Translations under genes and position numbers: made by a program
Notes under the pieces: generated by a model
The model's database searches: none
Seen by the model: only the letters and a program-made list of their open reading frames with translations
Told to the model about the DNA's origin: nothing
Part shown: one piece after another, positions 15,917 through 25,552 of the stretch
Position numbering within the stretch: position 1 is the first letter of the stretch
How the letters are laid out: every line of letters starts with the position of its first letter
Source: Mesorhizobium jarvisii
Lineage (GTDB): Bacteria > Pseudomonadota > Alphaproteobacteria > Rhizobiales > Rhizobiaceae
Assembly: GCF_003601985.1 (NCBI RefSeq)
Contig: NZ_QZXA01000019.1
Location: 19,543 to 83,542 of the forward strand
Reading direction: 5' to 3'
DNA: 64,000 nt

Positions 15917-16648
15917 CTAACTAACCTCGCCCTCATACACCGCCTGCGCCTGCATCAACGCCGCGTCCAGCCCTTCTCCTTCTGCATACCCAGCCAGATT
16001 CCCCGGCCGCTCGATGCCGGGCAGCAGCCTCGGACACGGCTCGGCCGCGCCGATCACGGTCCGCACCGGGATGACCCCGGCCCACACCGGGTGACCATAA
16101 TCCTCCTCGTCGTCGGCGACGCCCTTGGCGCGCACTTTGGCCGATGCCTCCTCGATACGCATGCCGATAACCATGGTCGCCTTGGCTTCCTGCGCCGAGA
16201 TGGGCCGCAAGGTTTCTGATCGGCCGGGGTAGAAGCGGTCGACGACGCCGGCCAGCGCCTTCATCTTTTCCTCCGGCTCATCAACAATCCGCGCGGTGCC
16301 GAAGCACATCGCCGAGCGGTAGTTGGCCGAATGGTTGAAGCCGGTGCGCGCCAGCACCAGCCCGTCGAGATGCGACACGGTGAGACAGGCCGGCGTGCCG
16401 CCGCGCAATTGGCGCAGCATGCGGCTGGCCGACGAGCCGTGCCAGTAGAGCATGTCGCCCTCGCGCCAGTGGATGGTCGGCGTGCAATAGGGCTGGCCGT
16501 CGAAGGTGTACGCGACGTGGCAGAGCAGCCCGGCATCCAGCACCGCGAAGACGGCCGCATGGTCGTAGCTGCCGCGCTCATGCAGGCGCTTGACCCGGTT
16601 GCGGCTGGTGGTCGGAAAGCTGGCGGCAACGTCGTTCACGGCTTGCAT
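15917..16648 (-). CDS. Pyridoxamine 5'-phosphate oxidase-like flavin-binding protein
   Basis: The product is 243 residues from ATG 16648. The split-barrel FMN fold is indicated by VFAVLDAGLLCHVAYTFDGQPYCTPTIHW and then DMLYWHGSSASRMLRQL, as in the PNPOx-like family of FMN- or F420-using oxidases and haem/B6-related proteins. The later YGHPVWAGVIPVRTVIG is typical of the same subfamily. It is divergent from a MocR regulator whose family often controls vitamin B6 or linked genes, with only 29 bases between the two starts. A role in B6 or flavin chemistry is inferred. Confidence 0.82.
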   Translation of the reverse strand: MQAVNDVAASFPTTSRNRVKRLHERGSYDHAAVFAVLDAGLLCHVAYTFDGQPYCTPTIHWREGDMLYWHGSSASRMLRQLRGGTPACLTVSHLDGLVLARTGFNHSANYRSAMCFGTARIVDEPEEKMKALAGVVDRFYPGRSETLRPISAQEAKATMVIGMRIEEASAKVRAKGVADDEEDYGHPVWAGVIPVRTVIGAAEPCPRLLPGIERPGNLAGYAEGEGLDAALMQAQAVYEGEVS

Positions 16649-16677
16649 CCTCGGCTGTTGTCTGCCAACCATGCGCC

Positions 16678-18120
16678 ATGGCATTGGTCGAGAAAAGAAC
16701 CAATCACAGCAACAAAAATCAGACCAATCCGCCGGATTGGTCGGCGCTGATCCCGGTTCTGCCCGGGGACGGACCGCGCAGCCGCGAGCTTTACGCCGCG
16801 CTCAGGCGGCTGATCGAGACCGGCGCGCTGGCTGCCGGCGCCAAGCTGCCGACCACCCGCGACCTTGCAAAGCGCTTCGGCCTGTCGCGCTCGGCGGCGG
16901 TCGCCTGTTTCGAGATGCTGATCTCGGAAGGCTTTGCCGTGGCCAAGGTCGGCGCCGGCACCTTCGTCGCTCCCGACGTGCCGTATTTGCCGACAACGCT
17001 GGTCAAGGCGCGCCCGCCGGAGATCGACGCCGCCATCTCGCTGCCTTGCGGCCTTGGCGTGGCGGTGTCCGACCCGCGCACGCTTGATGTGTTCCGCATC
17101 CTGCTGTCGCGCCACCTCGCCCGCCCCGGCCCCGAGCATTTCCGCTATGGCGATCCGCGCGGCGGCATCGCGCTGCGCACCGCGATTGCCACTTATCTCA
17201 GGACCGCGCGCGGCGTGCGCTGCGACGCCGGCCAGATCCTGCTGACCTCGGGCACGCAACAGGGGCTCGACCTCCTGGCGCGCGCGGCACTTCGCCCCGG
17301 CGACGCCGTGTGGCTGGAAAACCCCTGCTATCCCATGGCGCACGCAGTGCTGGCCGGCAGCGGCGCCAGGATTGTCGCCGTGCCGGTCGATAGCGAAGGG
17401 CTCGATCCCGAGATCGGCGAACGTCTCTGCCCAAAGGCGCGCGCGGCCTATGTCACGCCCTCGCATCAATATCCGCTCGGCGTGACGATGACGATGCGCC
17501 GGCGGCTTGCCTTGCTCGACTGGGCGCGGCGCAACGATGCCTGGATCATCGAGGACGATTACGACAGCGAGTTCCGCTATGCCGGCCCGCCACTGACCTC
17601 GCTGCAAGGCATGGATGGCGCGAACCGCGTCGCCTATCTCGGGACCTTCTCCAAAGTGCTCTTCCCCGGCCTGCGCATCGGCTATGTCGTGGTGCCGGAG
17701 CCGTTGCTCGATGCGGTCATGGCGATCAGGGCGCGCTCCGACCGTTACCCCTCGACGCTGGCCGAGGGCGCGCTGACCGACCTGTTGAACGAAGGCCACT
17801 TCGCCGCCCATCTCAGGCGCGTGCGCCGCCGCGTGCAAGCCGCGCGCGACGTGCTGGCCGCGGGCCTGCAGGCGCATTGCGGCGACAGGCTCGATGTGAC
17901 AGTGCCCGAGCAGGGGCTGCATCTGATGGCGATGCTAAGGGGCAACGGGCCGGACACGGCGATTGTCGAAGCGGCGAAGGCCGTAGGGGTCGGCGCGCGG
18001 GCGCTGTCCGCGATGTTCATCGACGGCGCGCCCAAGCATGGGCTAGTGCTGGGCTTTTCCGGGTTTTCGGATGAGGAATTGAGGGCGGCGGCGGTAAGGT
18101 TGGGCGGGGTGATGCGGTAG
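16678..18120 (+). CDS. MocR/GntR-family transcriptional regulator with aminotransferase domain
   Basis: The product is 480 residues. N-terminal winged helix (about 30-100): SRELYAALRRLIETGALAAG, then KLPTTRDLAKRFGLSRSAAV. The rest is a fold-type I aminotransferase-like effector domain with TSGTQQGLDLLAR, NPCYPMAHAVL, IIEDDYDSEFRY and the PLP lysine in GTFSKVLFPGLRIGY. MocR proteins bind PLP or a PLP adduct and usually regulate a neighbouring gene. Here the divergent PNPOx-like gene is the likely target. ATTGGTC repeats overlap the start region of both genes. No alternative start is visible before the winged helix. Confidence 0.92.
   Translation: MALVEKRTNHSNKNQTNPPDWSALIPVLPGDGPRSRELYAALRRLIETGALAAGAKLPTTRDLAKRFGLSRSAAVACFEMLISEGFAVAKVGAGTFVAPDVPYLPTTLVKARPPEIDAAISLPCGLGVAVSDPRTLDVFRILLSRHLARPGPEHFRYGDPRGGIALRTAIATYLRTARGVRCDAGQILLTSGTQQGLDLLARAALRPGDAVWLENPCYPMAHAVLAGSGARIVAVPVDSEGLDPEIGERLCPKARAAYVTPSHQYPLGVTMTMRRRLALLDWARRNDAWIIEDDYDSEFRYAGPPLTSLQGMDGANRVAYLGTFSKVLFPGLRIGYVVVPEPLLDAVMAIRARSDRYPSTLAEGALTDLLNEGHFAAHLRRVRRRVQAARDVLAAGLQAHCGDRLDVTVPEQGLHLMAMLRGNGPDTAIVEAAKAVGVGARALSAMFIDGAPKHGLVLGFSGFSDEELRAAAVRLGGVMR
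16683..16742. promoter_or_regulatory. ATTGGTC boxes, probable MocR operator
   Basis: GACCAATCC-GCC-GGATTGGTC (16722-16742) is a perfect 9-3-9 dyad. Further half sites occur at 16683-16689 (ATTGGTC) and 16699-16704 (ACCAAT). All lie within or beside the first codons of the MocR gene and immediately upstream of the divergent PNPOx-like gene, as expected for autoregulation plus target control. Confidence 0.6.
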
Positions 18121-18124
18121 CCGC

Positions 18125-18622
18125 TCAATCTGCATCAGCGGCAGGCTTCGCCTTCCCGCACTGCGCCAGCACCTTGCCGATGGCCCCCTTCGAACCCTTT
18201 AGCGCAAAACTGTTCGAACCATACTTGGCCGAACCGACAGACACATCGCCCTTCCCCCGCAACAGATCGAGCAGCGGATCGGCTTTCTCCAGGTCCACCA
18301 CGAAGTAATTGTACATTGCCTCCAGCTGCAGGGTCTTGGTCACCGTCCTGCCGTCGGCCTTGAAATCGAACGCGCCGCTGAGGCCGGGCTCCAGCTGCTG
18401 GCCGCTCGCACCGAGGTCGTAGCTCAGCACCGGCTTGTCGAAACAGGCCAGCATCAGATACGCGTCGCCCTTCGGGCCGCCGCAGACCGAAGCGGTCAGC
18501 ACGCTGCCGCCCTCGTCTTCCTCCATCTTCGCGCTCCAGCCGCTGCACGACGCGGCAAACGCCGGCTGCGCAGCCTGCAATGCGGCCACGGCACCGGCGA
18601 CGACAAGATATCCAGCTTTCAT
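18125..18622 (-). CDS. Exported uncharacterised protein
   Basis: The product is 165 residues with a signal peptide (MKAGYLVVAGAVAALQAAQPAFA, cleavage after AFA). GGGGGA precedes the ATG at 18622. The mature part has three or four cysteines and a beta-rich core (GDAYLMLACFDKPVLSYDLG and AMYNYFVVDLEKADPLLDLL). It ends GKVLAQCGKAK, a C-terminal pattern seen in several rhizobial periplasmic proteins. No catalytic motif is visible. It is divergent from the metallopeptidase-like gene at 18729. Confidence 0.75.
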   Translation of the reverse strand: MKAGYLVVAGAVAALQAAQPAFAASCSGWSAKMEEDEGGSVLTASVCGGPKGDAYLMLACFDKPVLSYDLGASGQQLEPGLSGAFDFKADGRTVTKTLQLEAMYNYFVVDLEKADPLLDLLRGKGDVSVGSAKYGSNSFALKGSKGAIGKVLAQCGKAKPAADAD

Positions 18623-18728
18623 GACTTCCCCCTGATAATTGCAGCACCCGCAACCAGCATATAGGAAAAGCGATCCCGTGACATTGCCCGTTGCGGCAAG
18701 GTCGTCTGGTCCGGGTTTGGAGAGCGTT

Positions 18729-19322
18729 GTGTCGAGAGTTCGTCTGTGTCTTCTGGTGGCCGCCCTGGTGGCCTTGCCAGTCACCGCCCATGCGCAGTGG
18801 AAGCCGGTCGAGAAGGTCGAAACCTATGCCATTTCGGGTCAGTCCGGGCCCGAACTCTATCGCTCGATCGGCGAGAACGGGCCGAATGTCGGCGTCGCCC
18901 GCGCCATCGCCCACACCAATTTCAAGCTGACCTGGACCAGGGACTATCAGGCACGGGCCGGCGCCTGCGTGCTGGTGTCGGCGAAGCCGAAATTGATCAT
19001 CACCTACACCTTGCCCAGCCCCACTTCACCGCTGCCATCCGCTGTCCAGAAGAACTGGGAGGTTTTTCTCGCCGGCGTCAGTGCCCATGAAAAGGTGCAT
19101 GGCGCCACCATTGTCGACATGGTGCGCAAGATCGAGGCGGCGACCGTCGGCCTGACGGTTGCCGACGACCCCAAATGCAGCAAGATCCGGAGCGAGATGA
19201 CCAAGCGCCTGTCCGCACTCTCGCAGGCGCAGCGCCAGGCCAGCCGCGATTTCGACCGCGTCGAACTCGGCCCGGGCGGCAATCTGCAGAAGCTTATCCT
19301 CGCTTTGGTGAATGGCGGCTGA
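18729..19322 (+). CDS. DUF922-type secreted Zn-peptidase-like protein
   Basis: The product is 197 residues from a GTG at 18729 preceded by GGAG. A signal peptide (VRLCLLVAALVALPVTAHAQ) leads to a mature domain with SAHEKVHGATI, an H-E-x2-H zinc motif characteristic of DUF922. This family is predicted to contain metal-dependent peptidases with a conserved aromatic/Cys framework, and Cys residues around ACVLVSAKPK and DDPKCSKI fit it. Substrate unknown, location periplasmic. Confidence 0.82.
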   Translation: MSRVRLCLLVAALVALPVTAHAQWKPVEKVETYAISGQSGPELYRSIGENGPNVGVARAIAHTNFKLTWTRDYQARAGACVLVSAKPKLIITYTLPSPTSPLPSAVQKNWEVFLAGVSAHEKVHGATIVDMVRKIEAATVGLTVADDPKCSKIRSEMTKRLSALSQAQRQASRDFDRVELGPGGNLQKLILALVNGG

Positions 19323-19332
19323 GCCACCACCT

Positions 19333-19866
19333 TCAAGCCTCGGACACCAGCCCGTCGAGAAGCGCAAAACCTTCCGGCCAGTCGCCCAGGCCGCTTTCGG
19401 CGTTGATGTGGCCGAACGGCCCGATCACGGCCAGGCGGCTGCCCCATTGCGTCGCCCGCGCCTCGGCATACTCCGCCGAACCATAGGGGTCGTTGGTGCT
19501 GGTCACCACAAGCGAGGCAAAGCGCAGCTTGCCCTCGGGAAGTTTGGCGAAAGCCATACCGTATTCGGGAAAGACCGCCGACGCCGGATCGGGAACGCCG
19601 ACCAGCAAGGCCGCCTTCACGGGCCTTTGCGAAATCTTCTGCCAGTGCACGATAAGCAGGCAGGACAGGCTGTGCGCGACCAGCACCGGCGGCTCGGGCG
19701 CGGCGATCACCGCGGCCTCCAGAGCCGCCAGCCAGTCGGTGAAATCGGGCAGGTCCCAGCTTGAGGGCCGGAAGCGCCGCATCGCCGGATTGGCGTCTTC
19801 CCACCGCGATTGCCAATGCGCCGGGCCGGAACCGCCGCTCCCCGGCAGGATGATGAAATGCGGCAT
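19333..19866 (-). CDS. RBBP9/YdeN-family alpha/beta hydrolase
   Basis: The product is 177 residues, the usual size. It starts MPHFIILPGSGGSGPAHWQSRW, has the nucleophile elbow VAHSLSCLL (Ser in A-H-S-L-S/G), and ends with GPFGHINAESGLGDWPEG carrying the catalytic His, all hallmarks of the RBBP9 serine-hydrolase family. The natural substrate is unknown. It is divergent from an Lrp-type regulator 110 bases away, which may control it. Confidence 0.9.
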   Translation of the reverse strand: MPHFIILPGSGGSGPAHWQSRWEDANPAMRRFRPSSWDLPDFTDWLAALEAAVIAAPEPPVLVAHSLSCLLIVHWQKISQRPVKAALLVGVPDPASAVFPEYGMAFAKLPEGKLRFASLVVTSTNDPYGSAEYAEARATQWGSRLAVIGPFGHINAESGLGDWPEGFALLDGLVSEA

Positions 19867-19976
19867 GTCGCCTTGCTCCTATCGATCACCGGTGCATGGT
19901 GACGTCTTGCGCTGGCACCGGGAATGGGAAATCATCGGAAAAATCATGTCCTTACCGATGGATTCAAAGTGACACC

Positions 19977-20459
19977 ATGAGGACCAGCGATGAGCGCGCG
20001 CCGCTCGACCCGACCGACATCGCCATCATCGAGGCCATGCAGGAGAATGGCCGCATCGGCATATCGGAGCTCGGCCGGCGGGTCGGCCTGTCGCAGCCGG
20101 CCACCTCCGAGCGGGTCAAGCGGCTGGAGGAGCGCGGCGTCATTGCCGGCTACACCGCGGTGATCGACCCGGCCGCCCTTGGCCTCGGCATGATGGCCAT
20201 CATCCGCGTGCGCACCACGCATGAGCACATCCGCCCTTGCCTGAAGCAGTTCGCCGAAATGCCCGAGATTACCGAGGTGCACCGGCTGACCGGCGAGGAT
20301 TGCTTCATCCTGAAAGTGGTCGTGCCCTCGCCCGCCCACCTTGAAACCATCGTCGACGCCGTCGCGCGCCATGGCGCGGTCACCACGGCACTGGTGCTGC
20401 GCAGCGAGACGCCGAAGCCGATCGGCCGCGAACTGATCCGCGCGAACACGGTTTCGTAA
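19977..20459 (+). CDS. Lrp/AsnC-family transcriptional regulator
   Basis: The product is 160 residues from the ATG at 19977. The N-terminal helix-turn-helix is MQENGRIGISELGRRVGLSQPATSERVKRL; the RAM/ligand domain contains MMAIIRVRTTHEHI and EVHRLTGEDCFILKVVVP. Such proteins are octameric amino-acid- or metabolite-sensing regulators. The nearest divergent gene is the RBBP9-like hydrolase. An in-frame upstream ATG at 19896 gives an unlikely Cys/Lys-rich extension. Confidence 0.9.
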   Translation: MRTSDERAPLDPTDIAIIEAMQENGRIGISELGRRVGLSQPATSERVKRLEERGVIAGYTAVIDPAALGLGMMAIIRVRTTHEHIRPCLKQFAEMPEITEVHRLTGEDCFILKVVVPSPAHLETIVDAVARHGAVTTALVLRSETPKPIGRELIRANTVS

Positions 20460-20511
20460 GCGCCGAACCAGTCATCAATCCGTCGCAGTGCGAACCTAAC
20501 TGCTCAGCGAA

Positions 20512-21807
20512 ATGGACCTGGAACGCATGACGACAGGACGAGGCAAACGCCTGATGATCGCGGCCGCTGCCGCATCGTTGTTCGGCTTTGCCATCGCTTT
20601 GCCGGCAACTCTTGTTCGCGCCGGAACCGGCAGCGTCCAACCCGGCCCCCTATCGCGCGCCGACGCTTTTGCCCGGGCGCAAGCGCTGACCGCCCTTGGC
20701 CGCAAAATGTTCTTCGATCCCGCTCTCTCGGCTTCGGGCAAGCAGGCCTGCTCGTCATGTCATGACCCGCGCCACGCCTTCGGTCCGGCGTCGGCAGATC
20801 CGGTCGAGATGGGCGGTCTAAACCTCGACCGACCGGGCGTGCGCGCCGTGCCGTCGCTGCGCTATCTCCAGGCGGCGCCCTCTTTCACCGAGCATTTCTA
20901 CGATTCCGAGGACGAGGGCGACGAGAGCGTCGACAATGGTCCGACCGGCGGCCTGACCTGGGACGGCCGCGCCGACCATGGCAAGGACCAGGCGAAAATC
21001 CCCCTGCTCTCGCCCTTCGAGATGGCCAACAAGGATGAGGCCGCCGTCGCCGCCGCCTTGCGCAAGGCCGCCTATGCCGATGAGTTCAAGGCGGCCTTCG
21101 GCGACGACGTGTTCGACCACGCGAGCGATGCCTTCGACGCCGCCGCCGAGGCGCTCGGCACGTTCGAGCAGAGCGCTGCCGACTTCTACCCCTATTCCAG
21201 CCGCTACGACGCCTTCCTCGCCGGCAAGGCTGAGCTGACGGCGCAGGAATTGCGCGGCCGCGCGCTGTTCGAGGACGAGACCAAGGGCAATTGCGCCAGT
21301 TGCCACTTGAGCGAACCGGCCAATGACGGCGAGCCGCCGCAATTCACCGATTTCGGCCTGATCGCTATCGCCGTGCCGCGCAACGCGGCGCTTCCCGCCA
21401 ATGCCGACCCCGCCTATGCCGATCTCGGCCTGTGCGGCCCGCTGCGCACCGATTTCAAGGGACGGACTGAGTATTGCGGCCTGTTCAAGACGCCGACCCT
21501 GCGCAACGTCGCGCTGCGCAAGAGCTTCTTCCACAATGGCGCCTTGCACACGCTGCGCGACGCGGTCGCCTTCTATGCCAGCCGCGACACCGATCCGGCC
21601 CATTGGTATCCCAGGAATGCCGACGGCACGGTCAGGAAATATGACGACCTGCCAAAGGCTTACTGGGGAAACTTGAATCAGGATCCACCCTTCAACGGCA
21701 AAAAGCCCGGCGACAAACCGGCGCTCAACGACGCCGAAATCGACGACATCGTCGCCTTCCTGGGCACGCTTACCGACGCCGACCAGCAGGCGGGGCCAGC
21801 GAACTGA
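20512..21807 (+). CDS. Di-haem cytochrome c peroxidase / MauG-like protein
   Basis: The product is 431 residues with an N-terminal signal (LMIAAAAASLFGFAIALPATLVRA). It has two CxxCH haem sites, CSSCH (about residue 80) and CASCH (about 262), plus the family segments GRKMFFDPALSASG, FKTPTLRNVALRKSFFHNG and NDAEIDDIVAFLGTL. These enzymes reduce peroxide or carry out MauG-like oxidations in the periplasm. ATG 20527 is an alternative start that trims five residues. It stands alone after the Lrp gene. Confidence 0.88.
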   Translation: MDLERMTTGRGKRLMIAAAAASLFGFAIALPATLVRAGTGSVQPGPLSRADAFARAQALTALGRKMFFDPALSASGKQACSSCHDPRHAFGPASADPVEMGGLNLDRPGVRAVPSLRYLQAAPSFTEHFYDSEDEGDESVDNGPTGGLTWDGRADHGKDQAKIPLLSPFEMANKDEAAVAAALRKAAYADEFKAAFGDDVFDHASDAFDAAAEALGTFEQSAADFYPYSSRYDAFLAGKAELTAQELRGRALFEDETKGNCASCHLSEPANDGEPPQFTDFGLIAIAVPRNAALPANADPAYADLGLCGPLRTDFKGRTEYCGLFKTPTLRNVALRKSFFHNGALHTLRDAVAFYASRDTDPAHWYPRNADGTVRKYDDLPKAYWGNLNQDPPFNGKKPGDKPALNDAEIDDIVAFLGTLTDADQQAGPAN

Positions 21808-21969
21808 ACCGCCCTACCCGGTTTGGCCTGTTCGCCGGTGAAAAGAAGGTGCCTCGATCTACCGGATCCGATGCGCCGCAACGCCTGGGACCGGTAAAGA
21901 AAGACACATCCCATTAGCGCTTCCTAAACCGCCTTGCGGTATTCCTCGTCACTCGATGGTGGGACGCAG

Positions 21970-24405
21970 ATGAACGCATTCAGGCGAGCGGCCGGATTTG
22001 TTGTGATCCTGTTGACCGGGGCGGCGACGCTGGGGGCGTTGCATATCGATGCCCAGCGAAACTTCGCGCTGGCCAAGGAGCGCTATGTCGAGAACTCCCA
22101 GGCAGCTTCCAGAGCGACGGCCAAGACCGTCGAAGACGCCTTGCGGGCCGTCTACGAGAATGTGCGCACCCTGAGCTATCTGCCGAGCGTGCGCAACCTC
22201 GACCGGCATGGCACGAACCTTGGCGATGAGGGCCGCGCGACGATCCAGCAGATCTACAACAACCTCGCCAACAACGTCTCCATTTCCGAGGTTTACTTCC
22301 TGCCGGTGGATTTCAGCCCGGACCGCTTCGATGCCGCGACCGGCAAGCTCGAGGAGCCGATCCTCCAGTTCGACCAGTTGATCGTGAACGCCAAGGCGAG
22401 ATCCGATGCCGCCGGCAGCGACAAACAGGCGAAGCTGGACGAGAATGCACTGACCCGCCCGCCGGAGGAGATCGAGACCTACGAATACCATGAGCTGGCC
22501 AAACAGCTCGCCTGGCTGAAGACGAACTATCCGAATTCGAGCGCCATCGACGGGTTGAACGTGCCGATCATCGGCACGAAGTAGATCATCACCTGCGACA
22601 ACACCGATTTCATCCATACCGGCAATGACGCCGATCGCTCAGGCTTCATCCTTTCGGTCCCGGTCTTCGGCCAGGATGGCAGCCTGCGCGGCTCCGTCTC
22701 GGCGATCATGCTTACCTCGGCGCTGCGGAAACTGTTGCCGGGCAGCGACTATGTCATCGTCAATTCAGGCTACGGTTTTGAATCCGACCAGCACAGGATG
22801 TCGACGGCCCTGGCGGCGGATTCCCGTGCCTTCACGGCGGCCGACCCCAATCTGATCTATTCCGAAGTCATTCCGCTCTCGCTCAACGATCCCAGGAGCG
22901 CATGGCGTCTTTGGGCCGGTTTCCCCAACAGCCGGTTCGACAACAACATGGACGTCCAGTCCGTAAGGGAATTCGAACTGGCCGGTTATGCGGCGGTCGC
23001 GTTGGTCACGCTGCTGGCGCTGGCATGCTGGTACGCTATCGGGCGCACGATGACGATGCAGGTCGAGGCCGCCGAGACCCTTGAGCGTCGGGTCGAGCAG
23101 CGCACCGCCCAGATCCAGCATCTGGCCACGCATGACATTCTCACCGGCCTGCCCAACCGAGGCCTCCTGGCCGACACGATGGACGAGGCATTGCGAAGCC
23201 TCAGGGACGACGAGAAGCTGGCCGTCCATTGCGTCGATCTCGACCGTTTCAAGCCGGTCAACGACACGCTCGGCCATCCGGTCGGCGATGAGCTTCTCGG
23301 CGCGGTGGCGAAGCGGTTGAAACACCATGCCGGCGAAACCGCCATGGTCGCCAGAATTGGCGGGGACGAGTTCGTCATCCTTCAGCTCCTGCTCGACGGC
23401 GACGACGAGGCCGGCGTGCTGGCAAGCCGTGTCATTCATGCCCTGTCCGACGAATTCTCCATCCAGGGCCACAAGATCAACATCGGCGGCAGCATCGGCA
23501 TCGCCGTCTTCCCCGACGACGGACAAAGTTCGGAAACCCTTATCCGCAATGCCGACCTTGCCTTGTACAAGGCCAAGATGGAGGGGCGCGGGACCTGCAG
23601 GTCGTTCGAGCCGGGAATGGACGCAAGGCTGCAGGAGCGGCGCCAACTCGAGTCCGAACTGGCGCTCGGCGTGAAGAAAGAACAGTTCGTCCTGCATTAT
23701 CAACCGCTGCACGATGCAAAGACCTCGCAGCTCACCGGCTTCGAAGCGCTGGTAAGATGGAACCATCCGCGCCTCGGCCTGCTGCCGCCGTCGGAGTTCA
23801 TCCAATTGGCCGAGGAGACAGGCGCCATCGACGCGCTCGGCGAGTGGATCATGCGGCGTGCCTGCGCCGACGCCGTGAAATGGCCCCTCCCCGTCAAGGT
23901 CGCGGTCAATCTTTCGCCGGCCCAGTTCAAACAGCAGGGGCTGTCGCTTCAGGTTGCCGCGGCGCTCGCGGCTTCAGGCCTGCTGCCGTCACGGCTCGAA
24001 CTGGAGATCACCGAGTCGGTGCTGTTGGCGAACAACGAAAACACGCTGAACACGCTGTACAGTCTGCGCGACCTCGGCATCTCCATAGCCATGGACGATT
24101 TCGGCACCGGCTACTCCTCGCTGAGCTATCTCAGGTCGTTCCCGTTCAACCGCATCAAGATCGACCGCAGCTTCGTCAGCCTGATGTGCGAGAGCAGCGA
24201 AAGCCGGGCGATCGTCAAGGCCGTCGCCGAACTCGGCACCACGCTTGGCATGACGACGACCGCCGAAGGCGTCGAGACAGAGGACCAGTACAGGCTGGTC
24301 AAGGAGAATGGCTGCACGGATGTCCAGGGCTGGTATTTTGGCCGCCCTATGCCGGTCTCCGAGCTTCATGCGCTATTCGACCAGCCGGAAGCCCTGACCG
24401 CGTAA
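21970..24405 (+). pseudogene. Cache-GGDEF-EAL protein gene interrupted by an amber codon
   Basis: One frame of 811 codons is broken only by TAG at 22582-22584 (codon 205). The reading on both sides is continuous protein: ...NVPIIGTK, stop, IITCDNTDFIHTGNDADRS. Before it are a signal anchor (FVVILLTGAATLGAL) and a Cache-like periplasmic sensor. After it come the rest of the sensor, a second helix (GYAAVALVTLLALACWYAIG), GGDEF with intact RIGGDEF, and EAL with FEALVRW, MDDFGTGYSS and KIDRSF. The intact parent would be a c-di-GMP synthase and/or phosphodiesterase sensing a periplasmic ligand. If real, the mutation gives a 204-residue fragment. Restart at ATG 22708 could still make a 565-residue cyclase/phosphodiesterase lacking most of the sensor. 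Confidence 0.85.
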
Positions 24406-24444
24406 TCAGCCAGACGGCATGATGGCGAAAATCGGCAGCGGCCG

Positions 24445-25464
24445 CTACCTCCGCCAGGCCGCCAGATCGGTCAGGATCCGCGCCTTCAGCGCCGGATCGG
24501 CGTAGCTCGCCTGCACCGATGTCGCGGCGAGATGGCGGATGGTCTCGTCGTCCCAGCCGAAGGTCTCGGCGCAGGCGGCGTAGGAGGCTTCGAGCGTGGT
24601 GTCGAGCAGCGACGGGTCGTCGGTGTTGATCGAAACCGGGACGCCGGCCTTGCGTAAGGCATCGATCGGATGTTGCGCAAGCGAGGGGTAGACGCCGAGC
24701 GCCAGATTGGAGACCGGACAGATGCCCAGGGGGATCTGTTTGCGCGCCAGCAAGTCGACGAGTTCCGGGTCCTCGATCGCCCGCACCCCATGGTCGATGC
24801 GGTCGGCGCCCAGCAATTCGATGGCGTCGCGAACCCCTTCCGGGCCGCTCGACTCGCCGGCATGAACGGTGCGCCGCAAACCCGCCGCGCCGGCCCGGCG
24901 AAACGCCTCGGCAAAGCGTGGGCCGGTACGGCCGGCGGCCGCTTCGTTGCCGTCGATCGACAGGCCGACGACACGCCTGTGCCTGATCCTGCTCAGCAAC
25001 TCCACCAGCTCGAGTGATTCCGCCGCCGACTGGGTGCGAAGCAGGCTGACGCAAAGCCCGACCGGCGGGTGACGATCCTGTTCGGCGGCCGCGAAACCCG
25101 CATCGAACGCGTCGATCATCCCCGCAACGTCCTTGTGCCAGTGCGGCCAGTGCGTCGGGTTGACGATGGCGTCGGCGTAGCGCACGCCGCTCCGGCCCAT
25201 GCGCTGCGCGAACTTGTAGGCCGTCGTGGCGAGTTGCTCGCGGGTACGAAAAGTCCCGCACAACCAGTCGAGCATTTCGAGGAAGCTCTTGAGGTCATGG
25301 GCTTCGAACAGCCTGTCGCGCGGCGCGCGCAGCGGAATGCCGGCTTGCTCGCAGTTCGCGATCACATCGTCGGCCTCGAAGCAGCCCTCGATGTGGATGT
25401 GACTTCGGCTTTCGGCAATCCGATGAAGTCGGTCAATGATGTCTCCCCTCTTGGCCGGAAGCAT
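24445..25464 (-). CDS. add: Adenosine/adenine deaminase
   Basis: The product is 339 residues from the ATG at 25464. Metal and catalytic motifs are SHIHIEG near the N-terminus, VHAGESSGPEG, GADRIDHGVRAI, and the late INTDDPSLLDT, all as in the adenosine-deaminase superfamily. The enzyme releases ammonia from adenosine or adenine for purine salvage or nitrogen use. The DDP motif and length do not separate adenosine from adenine deaminases, so the symbol is tentative. The long open frame upstream to 25737 is not conserved-looking. Confidence 0.85.
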   Translation of the reverse strand: MLPAKRGDIIDRLHRIAESRSHIHIEGCFEADDVIANCEQAGIPLRAPRDRLFEAHDLKSFLEMLDWLCGTFRTREQLATTAYKFAQRMGRSGVRYADAIVNPTHWPHWHKDVAGMIDAFDAGFAAAEQDRHPPVGLCVSLLRTQSAAESLELVELLSRIRHRRVVGLSIDGNEAAAGRTGPRFAEAFRRAGAAGLRRTVHAGESSGPEGVRDAIELLGADRIDHGVRAIEDPELVDLLARKQIPLGICPVSNLALGVYPSLAQHPIDALRKAGVPVSINTDDPSLLDTTLEASYAACAETFGWDDETIRHLAATSVQASYADPALKARILTDLAAWRR

Positions 25465-25552
25465 CAAACCATGAAACGGCTGGTACCGATTTATTTCAAG
25501 AAATGATTGAAAGAATTGCGCATGGGCCGCGAGAGTGGCGAGCTCCGAAGCT

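Noticed and set aside
16636..17922. A 428-codon minus-strand frame
   Set aside because: It is antisense to the MocR gene with no domain content.
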